DNA of 64,000 nucleotides from CALDOK01 sp964481655 (GTDB lineage Bacteria > Myxococcota_A > UBA796 > JAFGLY01), in NCBI GenBank assembly GCA_964481655.1, contig CAYZVO010000015.1:1-64000 (forward strand), given 5' to 3'. Position 1 is the first letter of the stretch, and each line of letters begins with the position of its first letter. Both the position numbers and the translations under genes were made by a program. The notes under the pieces were generated by a model that saw only the letters and a list, made by a program, of their open reading frames with translations, was not told the DNA's origin and searched no databases. Shown here one piece after another: positions 8,795 to 18,302 of this stretch.

Positions 8795-11700
8795 ATGGAC
8801 GTGCTCGAGCGCCGACACCAGCTCTTCCGCTCCCTGGTCGACCACCCCGTCGGGGTGTTGATGGTGTTCCTGGGGGCCGCGGTCTTCGGGCTGGTCTCCT
8901 ACAACCGCCTGGCGCTCAACCTGATGCCGGACATCTCCTACCCCTCGGTCACGGTGCGCACCGAGGTGCCCGGCGCCGCGCCCGAAGAGGTCGAGGACCA
9001 GGTCAGCCGTCCGGTGGAAGAGGCCCTGGCCACCGTGCAGGGCCTGGTGGAGCTCGAGAGCCGCTCCCGGGCCGAGCTGTCCGACGTGGTGCTCGACTTC
9101 GGCTGGGGCACCGACATCGATCAGGCCGCCCAGGACGTGCGCGAGCGCCTGCAGACCACCTGGCTGCCCGACGAGGCCGAGCGCCCGCTGATCCTGCGCT
9201 ACGACCCCAACCTCGAGCCCATCCTGCGCCTGTCCATCTCCACCGAGAGCCTGGAGACCTGGCGCGAGCGGAAGCTCGCGGAGCGCGCCCGCGCGGCCGA
9301 GCTGGCGGAGAAGATGGCCAAGGCCCAGGCCAAGCAGGCCAACAGCCCGCTGATGAAGCTGCTGGGTGCGGGCGGGGACGGCGAGGACGCCGACGAGGAC
9401 GCCGACGAGGCCGAGGCCGACGCCGATGATCTCGACGAGGTCGAAGAAGAGCCCCTGCCCGACTACCAGCCGGCGACCCTCTACGATCTGCGCGAGCTGG
9501 CCGAGCGGGAGATCAAGCCCATCCTCGAGGCCATGGACGGCGTGGCCGCGGCCAAGGTGCGCGGCGGGCTCGAGCGCCAGGTGCTCATCGAGCTGCGCGA
9601 GGACTGGATGGCGGCCCGGGGGGTCACCCTCGAGCAGGTCCAGGCCGCGCTCATCGCCCAGAACGTCAACATCTCCGGTGGGTCCATCCGCGAGGGTGAC
9701 ACCGAGTACCTCATCCGCACCCTCAACCAGTTCGAGTCGGTGCAGGAGGTCCGCGACATCGAGCTGGTGCGCGCCGACGGCGCCAAGGTGCGGGTGGCGG
9801 ATGTGGCCACGGTGCGCGAGGCCCACAAGGACCGGGAGGTGGTCAGCCACCTCGACGGGCGCGAGGCCGTGGAGCTCGAGATCCACCGCGAAGCCGACGC
9901 CAACATCGTCCAGGTGGCGCGCTCCGTGAAGTCCCGCCTGGGGCTCGACAAGGAGCCGGCGCCAGAGCTTCCCCCGGACATGGACCCCCAGATCCGGGCC
10001 ATGATCCTGGGCCCCCCCAGCATCATCGACACCCTGCCCGAGGGCGTGGTGCTCGAGGTCCTGGACGACCAGGCCAGCTTCATCGAGGCCTCGCTCTCCA
10101 ACCTCTTCTCCACCTTCCGGCTGGGCGCCGTGCTGTCGGTGGTGGTGCTGTTCCTGTTCCTGCGCAACTTCCGCGCCACCACCATCATCGCCACCGCCAT
10201 CCCCATCTCCGTGGTCTGCGCCTTCGCGCCCATGTACCTGGGGTCGGTGTCACTGAACCTCATGTCCCTGGGCGGGCTCGCCCTGGGCGTGGGCATGCTG
10301 GTCGACAACGCCGTGGTGGTGCTCGAGAGCATCCAGACCTGCCTCGATCGAGGCATGAGCCGCCGGGAGGCGGCCATCGAGGGCGTGGGCGAGGTGGCCG
10401 CGGCGGTCAGCGCCTCGACCCTCACCACGGTGGCGGTGTTCTTCCCCATCACCTTCGTCGAGGGTGTGGCCGGCGAGGTCTTCGGTGACCTGGCCCTGGC
10501 CGTCGTCTTCTCCCTGCTGGCCTCGCTGGTGGTGGCGCTGTTCTTCGTGCCCATGCTGGCGGCCCGGGAGCTGAAGCGACCGGACCACGCCCTGACCCTC
10601 GACGAGCTCAGCCCGGCGCTGAACTTCCCGTCCCTGCGGGAGTTCATGGCGTCGTGGCGGGCTGGCGTGGGCTGGCGCAAGATCTGGCGGCCCTACCTCA
10701 TCGTCCGCATGGTGCTCCGGCTGGGCCTCGACGTCGTCACCGCCATCTTCATGGTGTTGGCGGGCTTCGGCGGCCGCGGCGCGGCCTGGATCGGCGCCCG
10801 GGTGCTGCCCCGCATCGCGGGGGCCGCGCTGTGGTTCGGCGAGCGCTTCGGCTCCCGCTACGATCGCTTCGCGGGCCGCTACGTCGGCTGGCTGGACAAG
10901 GCCCTCGCTCGCCCCGGCACCGTGCTGGGCGTGGCCATCATGCTGCTGCTGGTCAGCCTGGGGGCCATGAAGTCGCTGGGGGTCGAGCTCATCCCCCAAG
11001 TGCACCAGGGTCGCTTCGTGGCCGAGCTGGCCCTGCCGGTGGGCACGCCGCTGGAGCGCACGGTCAAGGTGGTGGAGCGAGCCGAGGAGCTCACCCGCAA
11101 CCTCCCCGACATCGCCGGCGTGCACGCCACCATCGGCACCGAGCGCCGGGCCGACTCCGAGCCCGACGAGGGCGAGCACACCGCGCGCTTGCGCATCCAG
11201 CTCGAGCCTGGCGGTGGCCTGGCCGCCCGCGAGCGCGTCGCCATGGATCTGGTGCGCGACGCCCTGGCCGACCTGCCCGACACCGAGGTGCTGCTCGAGC
11301 GGCCTGCGCTGTTCAGCTTCCAGACCCCGGTCGAGGTGGTGATCACCGGCCAGGAGCTGCGCGACCTGCGCCTGCTCTCCGCCCAGGTGGAGCACGAGAT
11401 CGGGTCGTTGTCCGGCATCCAGGACGTCTCATCGAGCCTGGTGCGCGGCTTCCCCGAGATCCGCATCCGCTACGACCGCACCCTGCTGGCGCACTACGGC
11501 CTCGACCTCTCCCAGGTCGCCCGGGCCGTGCGGAACAAGGTGCAGGGCGCGGCGGCCAAGGAGCTGGCCCAGGGCGAGCACCGCATCGACATGCTGGTGC
11601 GCCTGGACGAACGAGACCGGGCCACCGTCGATCAGCTCCGGCGGCTCAACGTCAACCCCATGCTGATGCCCCCCATCCCCCTCGAGGCCGTGGCCACCCT

Positions 11701-12508
11701 CGAGGAAGCCGAGGGCCCCTCGGAGATCCGGCGCATCAACCAGCAGCGGGTCGCCGTGGTCACCGCCAATCTGGCGGGCTTCGACCTGGCCGGGGCGGGT
11801 GAGCGCATCACCCGCGCCCTGGGTGAGGTGGACTGGCCCGACGGCTTCGGCTTCGATCTGGCGGGCCAGAGCCGGGAGATGCAGGAGTCGCTCACCAGCC
11901 TGCGCTTCGCCCTGCTGCTGTCCATCTTCCTGGTCTACGCCATCATGGCGGGCACCTTCGAGCACCTGCTGCACCCCCTGGTCATCCTGGGCTCCCTGCC
12001 GCTGGCGGTGGTGGGTGTGGTGATGGTGCTGTGGCCCCTGGGCATCCCCATCTCGGTGGTGGTGCTCATCGGGTTCATCGTGCTGGCGGGCGTGGTGGTC
12101 AACAACGCCATCGTGCTCGTCGACGCCATCAACCGCAGGCGCAGGCTCGACGGCCTGTCGCGCACCAAGGCCATCCGCGAGGCCGGCCGCATCCGCCTGC
12201 GGCCCATCATGATCACCACGGCCACCACGGTGCTGGGCCTGCTGCCCCTGGCCATGGGCTTCGGCGAAGGCTCGGAGATCCAGCGGCCGCTGGCCATCAC
12301 CATCATCGCGGGGCTCACCAGCTCCACCCTGCTCACGCTGCTGGTCATCCCGGTGCTCTACGACCAGGTGGTCAGCCGGGTGGAGGCCTGGCTGGGCCGC
12401 GACACCGTGGGCATCGCCGGCGGCGATCTCGACACGGCCGAGGTGCCCCGTCCAGGCAGCGCCGGCGACACGTTGGTCCCCAAGGACGAGCTGGGGGACA
12501 GCGCGTGA
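8795..12508 (+). CDS. RND family efflux permease (HAE1-like), enlarged
   Basis: A 1237-residue inner-membrane pump, about 200 residues longer than AcrB. It has the start LFRSLVDHPVGVLMVFLGAAVFGLVSYNRL, porter segments, the TM4 motif GMLVDNAVVVLESI (one Asp, then Asn, where AcrB has two Asp) and the TM10 motif VVVNNAIVLVDAINRR. The extra length comes mainly from two places. One is an acidic insertion of about 75 residues in the first porter domain (around 150-225). The other is a long segment between the two transmembrane halves (around 590-705) with extra hydrophobic helices. The substrate is unknown. The start lies 15 bp after the adaptor gene, and the end overlaps the next gene by 4 nt. Confidence 0.93.
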   Translation: MDVLERRHQLFRSLVDHPVGVLMVFLGAAVFGLVSYNRLALNLMPDISYPSVTVRTEVPGAAPEEVEDQVSRPVEEALATVQGLVELESRSRAELSDVVLDFGWGTDIDQAAQDVRERLQTTWLPDEAERPLILRYDPNLEPILRLSISTESLETWRERKLAERARAAELAEKMAKAQAKQANSPLMKLLGAGGDGEDADEDADEAEADADDLDEVEEEPLPDYQPATLYDLRELAEREIKPILEAMDGVAAAKVRGGLERQVLIELREDWMAARGVTLEQVQAALIAQNVNISGGSIREGDTEYLIRTLNQFESVQEVRDIELVRADGAKVRVADVATVREAHKDREVVSHLDGREAVELEIHREADANIVQVARSVKSRLGLDKEPAPELPPDMDPQIRAMILGPPSIIDTLPEGVVLEVLDDQASFIEASLSNLFSTFRLGAVLSVVVLFLFLRNFRATTIIATAIPISVVCAFAPMYLGSVSLNLMSLGGLALGVGMLVDNAVVVLESIQTCLDRGMSRREAAIEGVGEVAAAVSASTLTTVAVFFPITFVEGVAGEVFGDLALAVVFSLLASLVVALFFVPMLAARELKRPDHALTLDELSPALNFPSLREFMASWRAGVGWRKIWRPYLIVRMVLRLGLDVVTAIFMVLAGFGGRGAAWIGARVLPRIAGAALWFGERFGSRYDRFAGRYVGWLDKALARPGTVLGVAIMLLLVSLGAMKSLGVELIPQVHQGRFVAELALPVGTPLERTVKVVERAEELTRNLPDIAGVHATIGTERRADSEPDEGEHTARLRIQLEPGGGLAARERVAMDLVRDALADLPDTEVLLERPALFSFQTPVEVVITGQELRDLRLLSAQVEHEIGSLSGIQDVSSSLVRGFPEIRIRYDRTLLAHYGLDLSQVARAVRNKVQGAAAKELAQGEHRIDMLVRLDERDRATVDQLRRLNVNPMLMPPIPLEAVATLEEAEGPSEIRRINQQRVAVVTANLAGFDLAGAGERITRALGEVDWPDGFGFDLAGQSREMQESLTSLRFALLLSIFLVYAIMAGTFEHLLHPLVILGSLPLAVVGVVMVLWPLGIPISVVVLIGFIVLAGVVVNNAIVLVDAINRRRRLDGLSRTKAIREAGRIRLRPIMITTATTVLGLLPLAMGFGEGSEIQRPLAITIIAGLTSSTLLTLLVIPVLYDQVVSRVEAWLGRDTVGIAGGDLDTAEVPRPGSAGDTLVPKDELGDSA

Positions 12509-15500
12509 ACCGCTGGCTGCCCAGCTTCGCCGTCACCAAGCCGGTCACGGTCATCATGGCCTTCGTGGCCTTGTGCGTGCTGGGCAGCATCGCCTGGAGC
12601 CGCATCCCGCTGGACATGTTCCCGCCGGGCTTCAACGCTCCGTACATCTGGATCTGGGTCCCCTTCCGCAACACCACGCCCCTCGAGACCGAGGAGCGCA
12701 TCGTCCACCCCATGGAGGAGCAGCTCGCCACCGTGGGGGGCATCAAGAACTTGTACTCGAGGGCCAACACCACCGGCGGCTCGGTGGAGCTGGAGTTCCA
12801 CCAGAGCGTCGACATGTCCGACGCCTACAACCAGGTCGTGGATCGCATGGAGCGGGCCATGGCCGAGCTGCCCGACGAGGTGGAGCGCTACTGGGTGTTC
12901 CGCTGGAACCCGGCGGACGAGGCCAAGATCTGGGTAGGCTTCACGGTCCCCGAGCACCTCGAGGACCCCTACCCCTACGTGGTCCAGCGCATCCAGCGGC
13001 CCCTCGAGCGCATCGAGGGGGTGGGCCAGGTCGAGGTCTGGGGCGTGCACCAGAAGTCGGTGTGGGTGGACTTCGATCGGGAAGCCCTGGCCGCCTACGG
13101 GGTCGACATCGGCACCCTGCTGGGCAAGCTGCGGGGCGACAACTTCCAGCTGTCCGGTGGCCGCATCACCGAGAGGGGGTCCCTGCGCTATCTGCGCTCC
13201 CTGGCACGCTTCGAGGACCTCGACGCCATGCGGGACTACCCCGTGCGGCCTGGGCTGAAGCTGTCGGACGTGGCCGAGGTGAGCTACCGCTCCGAGCCCG
13301 ACGACACCATCCACAGCATCAACGGACAAGACGCAGCGGTGCTGGGGGTCACCGCCGAGAGCGGGGCCAACACCGTGTCCATGTGCCAACAGGTGCGGGA
13401 GATCCTGGCCGAGCTCGAGGGCCAGTCGGATCTCGAGGGCTTCGAGTTCTTCCCGCTGTTCGACCAGGGAGAGCAGATCGAGCAGTCCATCGGCACCCTC
13501 GAGGACACGGCGCTGCAAGGGGGTTTCTTCGCGCTCATTGTGCTGTTCGTGTTCCTGCGCGAGTGGCGCATGACCCTGCTGATCGCGGGCTGCATCCCCT
13601 TCTCCCTGCTGCTCACCGTGGTGGCCCTGTACTTCACGGGGGGCAACCTCAACCTGCTGTCCATGGCCGGGATGATGATCGCCGTGGGCATGGTGGTCGA
13701 CAACGCGATCGTGGTGGTGGAGACCATCTTCAAGTCGAGACAGGAGGGGCTGGGCCGCAAGGCCGCGGCGGTCGCGGGCACCGCCGAGGTGGCCCTGGCC
13801 ATCACCCTGTCCACCATGACCACCATGGTGGTCTTCCTGCCCATCATCCTGATGAGCGAGGACGCCATGTTCTCGTTCTTCATGAAGGCCCTGGGGCTGC
13901 CGGTGGTCTGGGCCCTGGGCGCCAGCCTGCTGGTGGCGCTCGTCTTCACCCCGCTGACCACCACCTTCCTCGAGAGCAAGCGCATCGTGGCCGACGCCCG
14001 CTGGCTGGTGTGGCTGTCCGGGTACTACACGCGGGCCCTGCGCTGGGTGCTGTCCCGTCGCTTCGACGCCATGCTGGGGGTGATCGCGGTGATCGTGGTG
14101 ACCACCCAGGTGCCCATGAAGGCGGTGGGCTGCAGCGAGGGCAACGACGGCGAGGTGGGGGAGTTCCAGCTGCGCTTCGAGCTGCCCGCGGTGATGACCC
14201 AGGCCGAGCGGGCCGATGTCGTGGGCGCCATCGAGGGCATGGTCAACGACAACTGGGACGAGTGGGGCGTGGTGTTCACCCGCACCCGGCTGCGCGAGGG
14301 GCGCACCTCGGGCTGGACCCAGGTCTCGCTCAAGGACAAGAAGGAGTGGCCGGACGACGCGCTGCCCCGGGACGAGATCCTGAAGGACGTGCGCAAGAAG
14401 CTCCCCGATCTGCCCGGCGTGCGCACGCGGCTGGGCTGGGGTGATGATCCCATGGGCAACCGCACCATCGGGGTGCGCCTGTTCGGCGAGGAGACCGAGG
14501 TCCTCGAAGAGCTCTCCCAGGAAGTGGCGCGGCGCCTCGAGGCGCAGCCCGCGTTCCTGTCGGCCTACACCAGCGACGACACAGAAGGCTCCCAGGAGAT
14601 CCGGCTCGAGGTCGACCGCGACGCTTTGACCCGCCACGGCATGGACGCCTCCAGCATCGGCGGCTCCCTGGCCTTCGCGATGCGGGGCATCGACCTGCCC
14701 GAGATGTGGGACAACGGCCGCGACGTGGGGGTCAAGGCCCGCTTCCAGGAAGCCGATCGCGACGACTTGGACACCCTGCTGGACTTCCCCATCTACGGCC
14801 GGGACGGCACCGCGGTGCCCATCCGGGCGGTCACCAGCTCCGAGGTCGCCAAGGGCTGGGGCTCCATCCACCGCGATCAGCGGCGCACCGGGCTGACCGT
14901 GCAGGTGGACCTGGCAGAGGGCGTGGAGACCCACGCCGCCTTCGGGGTCATCGAGCAGACCTTGAGCCAGTTCGACTTCCCCCGGGGCTACGGCTGGAAC
15001 CAGGGCAACAAGTTCCTCGAGCAGCAGGAGAGCGACAACGCGCAGCAGTTCGCGCTGTTGCTCAGCGTGGTGCTGGTGTTCTTGCTCATGGGCGTGCTCT
15101 TCGAGAGCTTCATCCTGCCCTTGAGCGTCATCACCACCGTGCCCATGGCCCTGCTGGGGGTCTACTGGACCCTCTACATCACCGACACACCGCTGGATCT
15201 CATGGCGGGCATCGGCCTGGTCGTGCTCATCGGGGTGGTGGTCAACAACGGCATCGTGCTCGTGGATCTGGTCACCAGGCTCCGGAGCCAGGGTGTGGAG
15301 CGCACCGACGCGCTCATCCAGGCCGGGCAGCGTCGCCTGCGCCCCATCCTCATGACCGCCATGACCACCTTCTTCGGGCTGCTGCCCATGGCCTTGGGGC
15401 GGTCCACCTTCCTGGACATCCCGTATTCGCCGCTGGGTCGCGTCGTGGCGGGTGGCCTGGCCACCGCCACCGTGCTCACACTGTTCTTCGTGCCCCTGCT

Positions 15501-15588
15501 GTACACTCTGCTGGACGACATGCGGGCCGCCAGCCGCCGCTGGTTCGCCTTCGCCTGGCCCGCCGAGAGGGAGGCCTCCTCCAAATGA
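12505..15588 (+). CDS. Second RND family efflux permease
   Basis: A 1027-residue RND permease of normal length. The GTG start overlaps the upstream TGA (GTGA). The N-terminus NRWLPSFAVTKPVTVIMAF leads into TM1, and IPLDMFPPGFNAPYIWIWVPF marks the start of the porter region. The TM4 motif is GMVVDNAIVVVETIFKSR and the TM10 motif is GVVVNNGIVLVDLVTRLR. Because the upstream permease is only distantly similar, the pump may be a heteromer, as in MdtB/MdtC. The coding end overlaps the TolC gene by 4 nt (ATGA), so tight co-expression is expected. Confidence 0.93.
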   Translation: MNRWLPSFAVTKPVTVIMAFVALCVLGSIAWSRIPLDMFPPGFNAPYIWIWVPFRNTTPLETEERIVHPMEEQLATVGGIKNLYSRANTTGGSVELEFHQSVDMSDAYNQVVDRMERAMAELPDEVERYWVFRWNPADEAKIWVGFTVPEHLEDPYPYVVQRIQRPLERIEGVGQVEVWGVHQKSVWVDFDREALAAYGVDIGTLLGKLRGDNFQLSGGRITERGSLRYLRSLARFEDLDAMRDYPVRPGLKLSDVAEVSYRSEPDDTIHSINGQDAAVLGVTAESGANTVSMCQQVREILAELEGQSDLEGFEFFPLFDQGEQIEQSIGTLEDTALQGGFFALIVLFVFLREWRMTLLIAGCIPFSLLLTVVALYFTGGNLNLLSMAGMMIAVGMVVDNAIVVVETIFKSRQEGLGRKAAAVAGTAEVALAITLSTMTTMVVFLPIILMSEDAMFSFFMKALGLPVVWALGASLLVALVFTPLTTTFLESKRIVADARWLVWLSGYYTRALRWVLSRRFDAMLGVIAVIVVTTQVPMKAVGCSEGNDGEVGEFQLRFELPAVMTQAERADVVGAIEGMVNDNWDEWGVVFTRTRLREGRTSGWTQVSLKDKKEWPDDALPRDEILKDVRKKLPDLPGVRTRLGWGDDPMGNRTIGVRLFGEETEVLEELSQEVARRLEAQPAFLSAYTSDDTEGSQEIRLEVDRDALTRHGMDASSIGGSLAFAMRGIDLPEMWDNGRDVGVKARFQEADRDDLDTLLDFPIYGRDGTAVPIRAVTSSEVAKGWGSIHRDQRRTGLTVQVDLAEGVETHAAFGVIEQTLSQFDFPRGYGWNQGNKFLEQQESDNAQQFALLLSVVLVFLLMGVLFESFILPLSVITTVPMALLGVYWTLYITDTPLDLMAGIGLVVLIGVVVNNGIVLVDLVTRLRSQGVERTDALIQAGQRRLRPILMTAMTTFFGLLPMALGRSTFLDIPYSPLGRVVAGGLATATVLTLFFVPLLYTLLDDMRAASRRWFAFAWPAEREASSK

Positions 15589-17030
15589 CCCCTGTGCTCC
15601 TGCTCGCCCTGATCGCCGCGGCGCCCCACGCCGCCGAGCTGTCCTACACCCAGGCCCTCGAGGATGCGCTGGCGCGCAACCCCACCTTGATCCAGGCCGA
15701 GGCCAGCCTGCTGTCTTCGGAGGGCTCGCTGGTGTCGGCCCGTGGGACCTTCGATCCCTACCTGAACCTGGGCGCCACCCACTCCACCTCGATCTCGGAG
15801 AGCTTCAGCCAGTTCGGACAGGTCGCCTCGGAGACGGACCGCAACGGCTTCAACACCACCCTGAGCCAGTACCTGCCCACGGGCACCTCCATGAGCCTGG
15901 ACTGGTCGGTGGACAGCTCCACCTACCTCTACGAGCTGCTCGAGAGCGGCATGACCTTCGAGATGGAGGAGCCCCAGCGCTTCAGCACCCTGTCGGCCAG
16001 CGTCAGCCAGAGCCTGCTGCAGGGCCACCGCATGGCCTACAACCTGCAGGCTGTGCACGAGGCCGAGCGCTCCGTGACCCGGGCGGAGGCCACCCTGGCC
16101 GCCACGCGCCTGCAGGTCGTGGCCGACACCGCGGCGGCCTATTGGTCGCTGCACACCATGGCCGAGTTCGAGGACATCGCCCGCCAGGCGCTGGCCGTGG
16201 CCGAAGAAGAGGGTCGCGTCGTGCAGGCCATGGTCGATGCCGGGCAGCTCGCCCCCGTCGAGGCCACCCGGGTCCAGGCGGCGGTGGTGCAGTCCCGCAG
16301 CGCCCTGATCGAGGCGGAGCACAGTCATCGGGTCGCCTCGGAGGCCCTGGCCCAACTGCTGGGCGCCGATCCCGCGGAGCTCATCCAGGCCGGCAGCGTG
16401 CCCGAACCGCCGGTGGCGATGAGTCTGGACGAGGGACGCGTGATCGAGGCGGCGCTCGAGGGCAACCCCGACCTGCTCGTCTACCGCTCGAGCGTGGACT
16501 CCGCGAAGGTGGCTGTGGCCAACGCCAAGCACGCCCGGCTGCCCGAGCTCGCCCTGACCGGCGGCTTCGGGGTCAACGGCTACGACCCGTCGTTCAACGA
16601 GGCCTTCTCCGAGATGTTCAGCGGCGACCTGCGCTTCTGGAGCGTGGGGGCCGATCTGTCGGTCCCTCTGGGCAACCGCGCCGATCGAGGCTCGGTGCAG
16701 CAGGCCGAGGCGGCCTACACGCAGGCTCAGCAGCAGCTCGAGGTCATGCAGCGCTCGGTGTCCGCCCAGGTGCTGGCCCAGGTGCGCAACGTCGAGGCCG
16801 GCCTGGTGCAGGTGGAGCTGGCCGAGGTGAACGTCGAGCTGGCCGAAGCCACCCTGGCCGCCGAGAAGGCCAAGCAGCGCGAAGGTCGCGCGATCCAGAA
16901 GGACGTGCTCGAGGCCCAGCGCGCCTACAGCAACGCCCAGGCCAGCCTGGTGCTCGCCCGCACCGACTATGTGCTGGCGCTGGTGGAGCTGGGCCGCCTG
17001 CAGGGCCGGATCGAAGGCGTGGCGCGCTAG
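15585..17030 (+). CDS. TolC-family outer membrane efflux protein
   Basis: A 481-residue outer-membrane channel component that completes the RND pump. A short signal peptide (VLLLALIAAAPHA) is followed by the typical LSYTQALEDALARNPTLIQAEASL start of the first TolC repeat. Long Ala/Glu/Gln-rich helices occur around residues 150-260 and 360-460, with strand-like segments between (FDPYLNLGATHSTSIS and LRFWSVGADLSVPLGNRA). The second repeat starts near ALEGNPDLLVYRSSVDSAK. The end is GRLQGRIEGVAR. It is the last gene of the four-gene operon that starts at 7403. Confidence 0.93.
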   Translation: MTPVLLLALIAAAPHAAELSYTQALEDALARNPTLIQAEASLLSSEGSLVSARGTFDPYLNLGATHSTSISESFSQFGQVASETDRNGFNTTLSQYLPTGTSMSLDWSVDSSTYLYELLESGMTFEMEEPQRFSTLSASVSQSLLQGHRMAYNLQAVHEAERSVTRAEATLAATRLQVVADTAAAYWSLHTMAEFEDIARQALAVAEEEGRVVQAMVDAGQLAPVEATRVQAAVVQSRSALIEAEHSHRVASEALAQLLGADPAELIQAGSVPEPPVAMSLDEGRVIEAALEGNPDLLVYRSSVDSAKVAVANAKHARLPELALTGGFGVNGYDPSFNEAFSEMFSGDLRFWSVGADLSVPLGNRADRGSVQQAEAAYTQAQQQLEVMQRSVSAQVLAQVRNVEAGLVQVELAEVNVELAEATLAAEKAKQREGRAIQKDVLEAQRAYSNAQASLVLARTDYVLALVELGRLQGRIEGVAR

Positions 17031-17111
17031 CCGGGGCGTGTGACCCCTCCCTGACCCCTCATCGGCCTTGGCGGCCCGATATCCACGCTGCGTCATCGCC
17101 GGGGTCCCGCC

Positions 17112-17369
17112 ATGTCCACCAGTCGCCGCCTCAACATTCCGCTCTCCGTTCTCATCGCCCTGAGCGTGGCCTGCGGGCTCAGCGGTGTCGGTGGGGTGGT
17201 CGGGCTCGCGGTGGATCCGTCGGCGTCGGCCGAGCCCGCCGCGGCCTCGGTGCAGGACCCGGGTTGTGAGGCGGTGGCCATGGTCTCCCCCCGCGTGCGG
17301 GCCCAGGCCGCGCCGCCATGCGAGCAGACCGAGCTCAGCACCCGCTTCGGCAAGGCCCGGGTGCGCTGA
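17112..17369 (+). CDS. Small exported protein of unknown function
   Basis: An 85-residue product that I do not recognise. The N-terminus has a hydrophobic stretch (IPLSVLIALSVACGLSGVGG), so it is either secreted or anchored. The mature part is Ala/Pro-rich and contains two Cys (CEAV and PPCEQ) that could form a disulfide. It follows the TolC gene by 81 bp and ends directly against the stop of the convergent hydrolase gene, with no gap. The start has no strong Shine-Dalgarno. Codon use resembles its neighbours, so it is probably real. Confidence 0.55.
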   Translation: MSTSRRLNIPLSVLIALSVACGLSGVGGVVGLAVDPSASAEPAAASVQDPGCEAVAMVSPRVRAQAAPPCEQTELSTRFGKARVR

Positions 17370-18227
17370 CTACCGCTCCGCCACGAACCAGTCCGGGATC
17401 GCGACGGGGGCGTCCTCGAGCCAGCCGTGGTGGACCTCGGGCTCCACGATGACCTCGGTGGGGGTGCCCTGGGCCTCCAGGGCTTCCTGGTAGAGCCACA
17501 TGGTGTCCACGGGGACCACCTCGTCCTGCTCACCGTGGAGGAAGAGGGTCGGTGGGTGATCGGCGGGGAGGGCGACCGGGAGGGCGCAGGCCACGCCACC
17601 GCAGGTGGCCCAGCTCGCGCTCTGGATGGCCAGGGCTCGGAACGCGCCCGGGTAGGACAGCGCCATGCGGCTGCTCATGTAGCCGCCGCTCGAGATGCCC
17701 GTGGCGAACAGGCTGCCGGGGTCGAGGGGGCCCAGTTCGCCGGCGTCGACACCGTCCAGCAGCCCCTGCACCAGCAGGTGGTCGCGGGAGCGGTCCCAGG
17801 TGTAGGCCCAGGGCAGCACGTTGGTGTCCCACCAGGTGGCGTCCAGGCGGGTGGCCGGCGCGATCACCGCGAACCCCTCATCCAGCAGCGACGCGGTGAG
17901 GCGAGCCTGCCACCAGCCACCCCAGGCGTCGTCCACAGCGGCCTCGAAGCTGTGGATGCTGCCGTGGCCGGTGCCCTGGAACACCACCACCGCGGGCCAG
18001 CCGGCCTCGGGAGGCTCCCCCGGGGGCAGCTGCCAGCGCACCCTGCGGCTGACGCGCCCGTCGCGGAAGCGACTGACGATGTGCTCGCAGCGGATGGTGG
18101 CGCCGTCGTCGGTGCAGGCCCGCTCCGGGCCCGCGCTGGGGGGCTCGGCCTGCGGGTGCTCCCAGCCGGAGCCGCCGGAGCAGCCGGCCACCAGCGCGAC
18201 GACCATCGAGAGCGTGATGTGGGTCAT
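17370..18227 (-). CDS. Alpha/beta hydrolase lipoprotein (PHB depolymerase/esterase-like)
   Basis: A 285-residue exported hydrolase. The ATG at 18227 gives a lipoprotein signal with lipobox LVAGC. The mature part has the alpha/beta-hydrolase order: an early strand and turn WPAVVVFQGTGHG, the nucleophile elbow GISSGGYMSSRMALSYPG (Ser of G-x-S-x-G), the acid in HGEQDEVVPV and the His in EVHHGW near the end. The closest type is the secreted poly(3-hydroxybutyrate) depolymerase/feruloyl esterase group. The Cys pair in ATCGGVACALP may be a disulfide. It is divergent from the TetR gene with a palindrome between them, so TetR control is likely. Confidence 0.85.
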   Translation of the reverse strand: MTHITLSMVVALVAGCSGGSGWEHPQAEPPSAGPERACTDDGATIRCEHIVSRFRDGRVSRRVRWQLPPGEPPEAGWPAVVVFQGTGHGSIHSFEAAVDDAWGGWWQARLTASLLDEGFAVIAPATRLDATWWDTNVLPWAYTWDRSRDHLLVQGLLDGVDAGELGPLDPGSLFATGISSGGYMSSRMALSYPGAFRALAIQSASWATCGGVACALPVALPADHPPTLFLHGEQDEVVPVDTMWLYQEALEAQGTPTEVIVEPEVHHGWLEDAPVAIPDWFVAER

Positions 18228-18259
18228 GGCTCCAGCATAGCCCGGCGCTGGCCGCGGGA

Positions 18260-18275
18260 GATAACACCCGTTATC
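18260..18275. promoter_or_regulatory. Probable TetR operator palindrome
   Basis: GATAACACCCGTTATC: perfect 6-bp arms with a 4-bp centre, lying in the 75-bp gap between the divergent hydrolase and TetR genes. This is the place and size expected for a TetR-family operator controlling both directions. AAGGAG at 18291 is the Shine-Dalgarno of the regulator gene. Confidence 0.65.
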
Positions 18276-18302
18276 GAACACCCGTCACACAAGGAGCACA
18301 TC

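Noticed and set aside
7412..9886. Long minus-strand frame (824 codons) opposite the adaptor and permease genes
   Set aside because: A shadow of the acidic coding stretches; no homology-like features.
12358..14934. Long minus-strand frame (858 codons) opposite the second RND permease
   Set aside because: His/Gly/Gln-rich shadow with no motifs; the plus strand has unmistakable RND motifs.
18228..18281. Upstream ATG at 18281 for the alpha/beta hydrolase
   Set aside because: The extension would place residues before the lipoprotein signal and run through the palindrome; the ATG at 18227 gives a proper signal.
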